Assembly: GCF_026168105.1 (NCBI RefSeq)
Contig: NZ_LBMW01000014.1
Span: forward strand, 1-64,000
Source of the DNA: Streptomyces hygroscopicus
GTDB taxonomy: Bacteria; Actinomycetota; Actinomycetes; Streptomycetales; Streptomycetaceae
Direction: 5' to 3'
DNA: 64,000 bases
The notes under the pieces were generated by a model that searched no databases, was not told the origin of the DNA, and was given only the letters and a program-made list of their open reading frames with translations. The position numbers and the translations under genes were made by a program. The first letter of the stretch is position 1. Every line of letters starts with the position of its first letter. Below, piece after piece: positions 60,975 to 64,000 of the stretch.

Positions 60975-63662
60975 TCAGCGAAGTCCCCTGCCGTTGTCCA
61001 GCACCTCCTGGGCCCGGGCCGCCAGCCCGTCCGCCCCGCACGACCGCGCCAGCGTCAGCCCTCGTCTGAGCTCGGCCACCGACCGCATGGCGATCCCGTA
61101 CTCGACGCGGGCCGCCGCATGCTCGTAGGCGCAGGGCGAGGACTCCAGATACGTCACCGCCCGGGCGTGGAGCGCGGTGGCGCGCTGGCCCGTCTCCAGG
61201 GTGGCGGCGACGCGGAGCGCCTCGCCGATCGCCGTGTCCGTGCCCAGGATCTCGGCCTTTCGGCGGGCCGTCGCGGCCAGTTCGGCGGCGCGGCGCGGGT
61301 CGCCGGCGGCCAGTGCGCGGGCGAGGTCGCCCGCCCAGGGCGCCAGCACGGTGTTGTGCCCGCGTCCGCCGGACGCCTTCTCGGCAGCCTCCAGTTCGTT
61401 GACGCCCTCCTCGGTCCGGCCGACGGCGAGGAGCAGCCGGCCGCGCACGGAGCGGGTGTCGGGCAGCACGATCGTGGACGGGTACGGCGGTGCGAAACCG
61501 TAGCGCTCGGCGATCGACCAGGCCTCCTCGACATGCCCGCGGGCGAGCAGGGTGTCGACGAGTCCGCACGTCGCGGACCAGTACAGGGGCAGTCCCCGGC
61601 CGACGCGCTCCGCGAGGCGCAGTGACTCGCGCAGGGAGGTCTCGGCATCCCGGAGCCGGCCCCGCCTGCGATGGGCCAGGCCCACATAGGCATGGGCCAG
61701 GGCCAGATGGCCGCCGCTCCAGCCGGCGGACTCGTAGGACCGCAGCCCCTCCGTGAACAGGCTCTCGGCTCGGTCGAGGCGGTCCGTGTAGGCGTAGGCG
61801 CTGCCCAGCATCAGCAGCAGTTCGATGCCCCACTCGGTGTCGGTCCAGCCGAGTCCGGGCGCGAGACGGCCGTTGACGAGAGCGCGGTCGCACAGTTCCA
61901 CGACCTCCTCGGCGTTCTCGCCGTGGGTCATCGCGTCGAAGCCGCGCAGGATGAGCAGCGCGCGCTCGGAGTTGTCCCGTCCGGTGCAGGTGGCGGCGAG
62001 TTCGGCCAGCTCCCGGGAGCGGATCGGGGAGTCCTCCTCGGCCGCGTGGACGCCCTCCCACATGTAGTGCACGGCCTGCAGCCGCATCCGGGACGGGCCG
62101 GGCTCGAGACGGGCCGCCTCCTCGTCCACGGTGCGGACTGCCTCGTCCAGCTGGTCGTTGTGGAGCAGGGCCTGGGAGAGGCGGTAGACGGCGTCCACCC
62201 GGGTGTCGCCCTCCAGGCCCGGCATCGCGAGGGCCGCCTGGAGGTAGTCGATGGTGGTGGCGGGTGAGGTCAGCAGCGTGGCGCAGCCCAGCTCGTAGAG
62301 CACATACGGGTGGACTTCGGGCAACGGCGGCTCCAGCAGGGCCCTCTCCAGACAGCGGCGGGCCGCTTCCGGGGCGCCGACGGCGAGGTGTTCACGCGCG
62401 GCCTCGCGCATCTGGTCCACGAGCTCCTCGTCGTCGTCCGGGTGGACTTCGAGGAGATGGCGGGAGGCGGCCGCCGCGCCGAGGCCGGAGTCGGTGACGA
62501 CCTGCGCGGCGATGCCGTGCATCGCGGTGCGCAGTCCGTCCGGGATCGAGCGGTAGACGGCGCTGGCGATCAGCGGGTGCACGACCTCGAGCTCCCCGTC
62601 GTCCCCTTGGTGGCCGGCCCGGTCGGGCTCCGTGAGGATGCGGGCCACGCCGAGGAGTTCGGCGCAGCGTGCCGCCTCCTCGCGGCGCAGGGTGGCGAGC
62701 CTGGCCACCAGGTCCACGGTGATGCCGGTGCCGAGGATGGCGGCGGCCCATGCGAAGCGGGTGGCCTCGATGCCGAGGCCTTCCAGGCGGGCGACGAGGC
62801 CGTTGCCCCGGGCCGAGCGGTTCAGGGGGCGCAGTTCCGCGGCCGACGCCTCGACCGGTTCGAGCTGGCTGTCCTGCACCTTGGCGAGGAGTTCGACCGT
62901 CTCGTACGGATTGCCCGCGGTGACGGCCCACACCTCACGGCAGAACGCGGCGTCGGCGTGCTCGCCGAGGGTGGCCCTGGTGAGTCCCGCGGTTGCCGCG
63001 GGCGTGAGCTCGCTCAGGGTGCTGATCGGGCGGCGGGCGGCCGCGGCGACCGTGTCGAGGTGACGCACGCTGTCGCCGCCGGCCTCGCCGGGGCGGCGGG
63101 CGACCACGACGAGCACGCGCAGATCGTCGAGGCGCTCGCAGAAGGCGGCCAGCCAGTGGAGGGTCTCCTGGTCGGCCCAGTGCGCGTCGTCGATGAGCAG
63201 CACCAGCGGCCACTCCCGCTTGGCGAGCCGGGAGACGGCCACGACCAGGCCGTCGCACACGCCCTGAGGGTCTGCCTGCCGCTCCCCGGGCTCTGTTATC
63301 CCGAGGGCGGGGCCCGCGACCTCGTACCAGTCGCCGAGGTACTCCCGGGCCTCCTCCGGCATCAGTGAGACGAGCGCGGGCTGGAGCAGCTGCCGTACGA
63401 CGTTGAAGGGGACGGACGTGACGGTCTCGCCGCCTCGCGCCGACCACACCGTGCAGCCGCGCCGCTGCGCGATACGCCGTGTCTGGGCGAGGAGAGCGGT
63501 CTTGCCGATGCCCGCCTCCCCGCTGAACACCAGCAGGTTCCCCGACGCCGACGGCGCTGAGTCGTCGCACAGGGCGGCGATCGCCTCGGTGACGACGGTG
63601 AGTTCCGCGTCGCGTTCCCACAGGGAAGCCGAGGCGGCCACTCCGGGCCGTGCCTCCGTCAT
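60975..63662 (-). CDS. large AAA ATPase resembling LAL regulators, without the LuxR DNA-binding end
   Basis: An 895-aa protein. The N-terminal STAND/AAA-type ATPase has Walker A SGEAGIGKTALLAQ near 47-60 and Walker B LVLLIDDAHWAD near 155-166, followed by helical repeat (TPR-like) sequence to the C-terminus (SYRE-like LGLAHRRRGRLRDAETSLRE, ARARALAAGDPRRAAELAAT-like). LAL regulators of this length end with a LuxR helix-turn-helix, but this one stops at LAARAQEVLDNGRGLR, where that domain would begin. It could be a truncated regulator or a genuine signalling ATPase. ATG at 63662 starts MTEARPGVAAS. Confidence 0.85.
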   Translation of the reverse strand: MTEARPGVAASASLWERDAELTVVTEAIAALCDDSAPSASGNLLVFSGEAGIGKTALLAQTRRIAQRRGCTVWSARGGETVTSVPFNVVRQLLQPALVSLMPEEAREYLGDWYEVAGPALGITEPGERQADPQGVCDGLVVAVSRLAKREWPLVLLIDDAHWADQETLHWLAAFCERLDDLRVLVVVARRPGEAGGDSVRHLDTVAAAARRPISTLSELTPAATAGLTRATLGEHADAAFCREVWAVTAGNPYETVELLAKVQDSQLEPVEASAAELRPLNRSARGNGLVARLEGLGIEATRFAWAAAILGTGITVDLVARLATLRREEAARCAELLGVARILTEPDRAGHQGDDGELEVVHPLIASAVYRSIPDGLRTAMHGIAAQVVTDSGLGAAAASRHLLEVHPDDDEELVDQMREAAREHLAVGAPEAARRCLERALLEPPLPEVHPYVLYELGCATLLTSPATTIDYLQAALAMPGLEGDTRVDAVYRLSQALLHNDQLDEAVRTVDEEAARLEPGPSRMRLQAVHYMWEGVHAAEEDSPIRSRELAELAATCTGRDNSERALLILRGFDAMTHGENAEEVVELCDRALVNGRLAPGLGWTDTEWGIELLLMLGSAYAYTDRLDRAESLFTEGLRSYESAGWSGGHLALAHAYVGLAHRRRGRLRDAETSLRESLRLAERVGRGLPLYWSATCGLVDTLLARGHVEEAWSIAERYGFAPPYPSTIVLPDTRSVRGRLLLAVGRTEEGVNELEAAEKASGGRGHNTVLAPWAGDLARALAAGDPRRAAELAATARRKAEILGTDTAIGEALRVAATLETGQRATALHARAVTYLESSPCAYEHAAARVEYGIAMRSVAELRRGLTLARSCGADGLAARAQEVLDNGRGLR

Positions 63663-64000
63663 CCCGGTACCTCCCCAGGTCGCCCAAACGACGTACGAAC
63701 ACCGAGCCTAACCCTCCCCGTGCCCCGGTGGAGGCAGGTCGGGGCACCAGTTGCCGTGACGGGTGACATCGGGTGCCCCAAGACGACGCGAACTGCCGCC
63801 GACCAGCCCTGATACAAGTTATTGGCTGTCAAAGCCCTTGTAAATGAAGTTAATTTGCCAATGCGCTTGCTCCCCGTCGGCGAGGTACTCCCTGCCGGCC
63901 GGCGGCTGCGCGGCCGTGCGGGCCGGTGCCCGGTGCGTCTTCCCGGCCGGACGCTCTCATCCCGCTTTCACGCATGCCTCATACGGTGGATCCATGACGC
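63663..64000. promoter_or_regulatory. upstream region of the LAL-like gene with an AT-rich patch; possible gene start at the right edge
   Basis: The stretch 63810-63860 is strikingly AT-rich for this genome and carries ATTGGC (63822-63827) and GCCAAT (63858-63863) in inverted order, plus ACAAG/CTTGT arms. It may hold a promoter or a regulator site. At the right edge GGTGGATCC precedes an ATG at 63994 that may begin a plus-strand gene outside the window. No complete gene is seen. Confidence 0.4.

Overview
The window is a high-GC actinobacterial chromosome segment, almost certainly Streptomyces. The evidence is strong third-position GC bias, frequent GTG starts, an SsgA-like sporulation protein, a WhiB-family protein, a Tat-exported two-domain laccase and a complete actinobacterial-type hopanoid operon. 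From memory, not from a search, gene content and order resemble the S. coelicolor SCO67xx region (ssgD, small laccase, idi and a SCO6745-type protein all occur there). No RNA genes, CRISPR arrays or origins were seen.

Region 1 (1-8.6 kb, all minus strand) is the hopanoid operon: hpnC, hpnD, a 46-aa ORF, hpnE, a polyprenyl diphosphate synthase, squalene-hopene cyclase, hpnG, hpnH and the start of ispG. Most junctions are 4-nt start/stop overlaps, so the operon is translationally coupled from farnesyl diphosphate through hydroxysqualene and squalene to hopene and then to adenosylhopane/ribosylhopane chemistry, with the MEP-pathway gene ispG at the distal end.

Region 2 (8.9-15.3 kb, minus) is a second tight operon directly upstream: a CDP-alcohol phosphatidyltransferase with extra domains and a probable CTG start, a nucleotidyltransferase, a glycerol-1-phosphate-dehydrogenase-like protein, a second CDP-alcohol phosphatidyltransferase lacking one motif aspartate, a family 2 glycosyltransferase and an ABC-2 permease without an ATPase in the window. 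It looks like an uncharacterised pathway that makes and exports a phospho-(glyco)lipid or surface polymer, and is the best candidate here for an undescribed system. Divergent galE and idi follow, so isoprenoid supply genes bracket the locus.

Region 3 (17.6-34 kb) holds housekeeping and accessory genes: a HATPase regulator, a crotonase-fold protein, two DJ-1-type proteins separated by a 20-bp tandem array, Tex, an ABC-F protein, secreted hydrolases and peptidases, an orphan F0 subunit b and an amino acid permease. Region 4 (34-41 kb) is a fatty/branched acid degradation set (MerR regulator, fadB, fadA, alpha-methylacyl-CoA racemase, saccharopine-dehydrogenase-like reductase). Region 5 (41-50 kb) contains endonuclease V, small proteins, ssgD, GPP34, a second ABC-F gene with a long leader, a dimethylargininase, an acyl-ACP desaturase behind three tandem operator-like dyads, and a WhiB protein.

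Region 6 (50-64 kb) includes a frameshifted erythromycin-esterase gene divergent from a double-MerR regulator, remnants of a GAP-family membrane protein and a Tn3 transposase, a GH64 glucanase with a LacI-type operator, its probable LacI regulator, a small laccase, a divergent pair of LigD-type polymerase and ATP-dependent ligase, an IclR regulator and a large ATPase resembling LAL regulators but without the DNA-binding end.

Two copies of a MITE-like inverted-repeat element sit exactly at the stop codons of the two ABC-F genes (24.5 kb and 46.7 kb).
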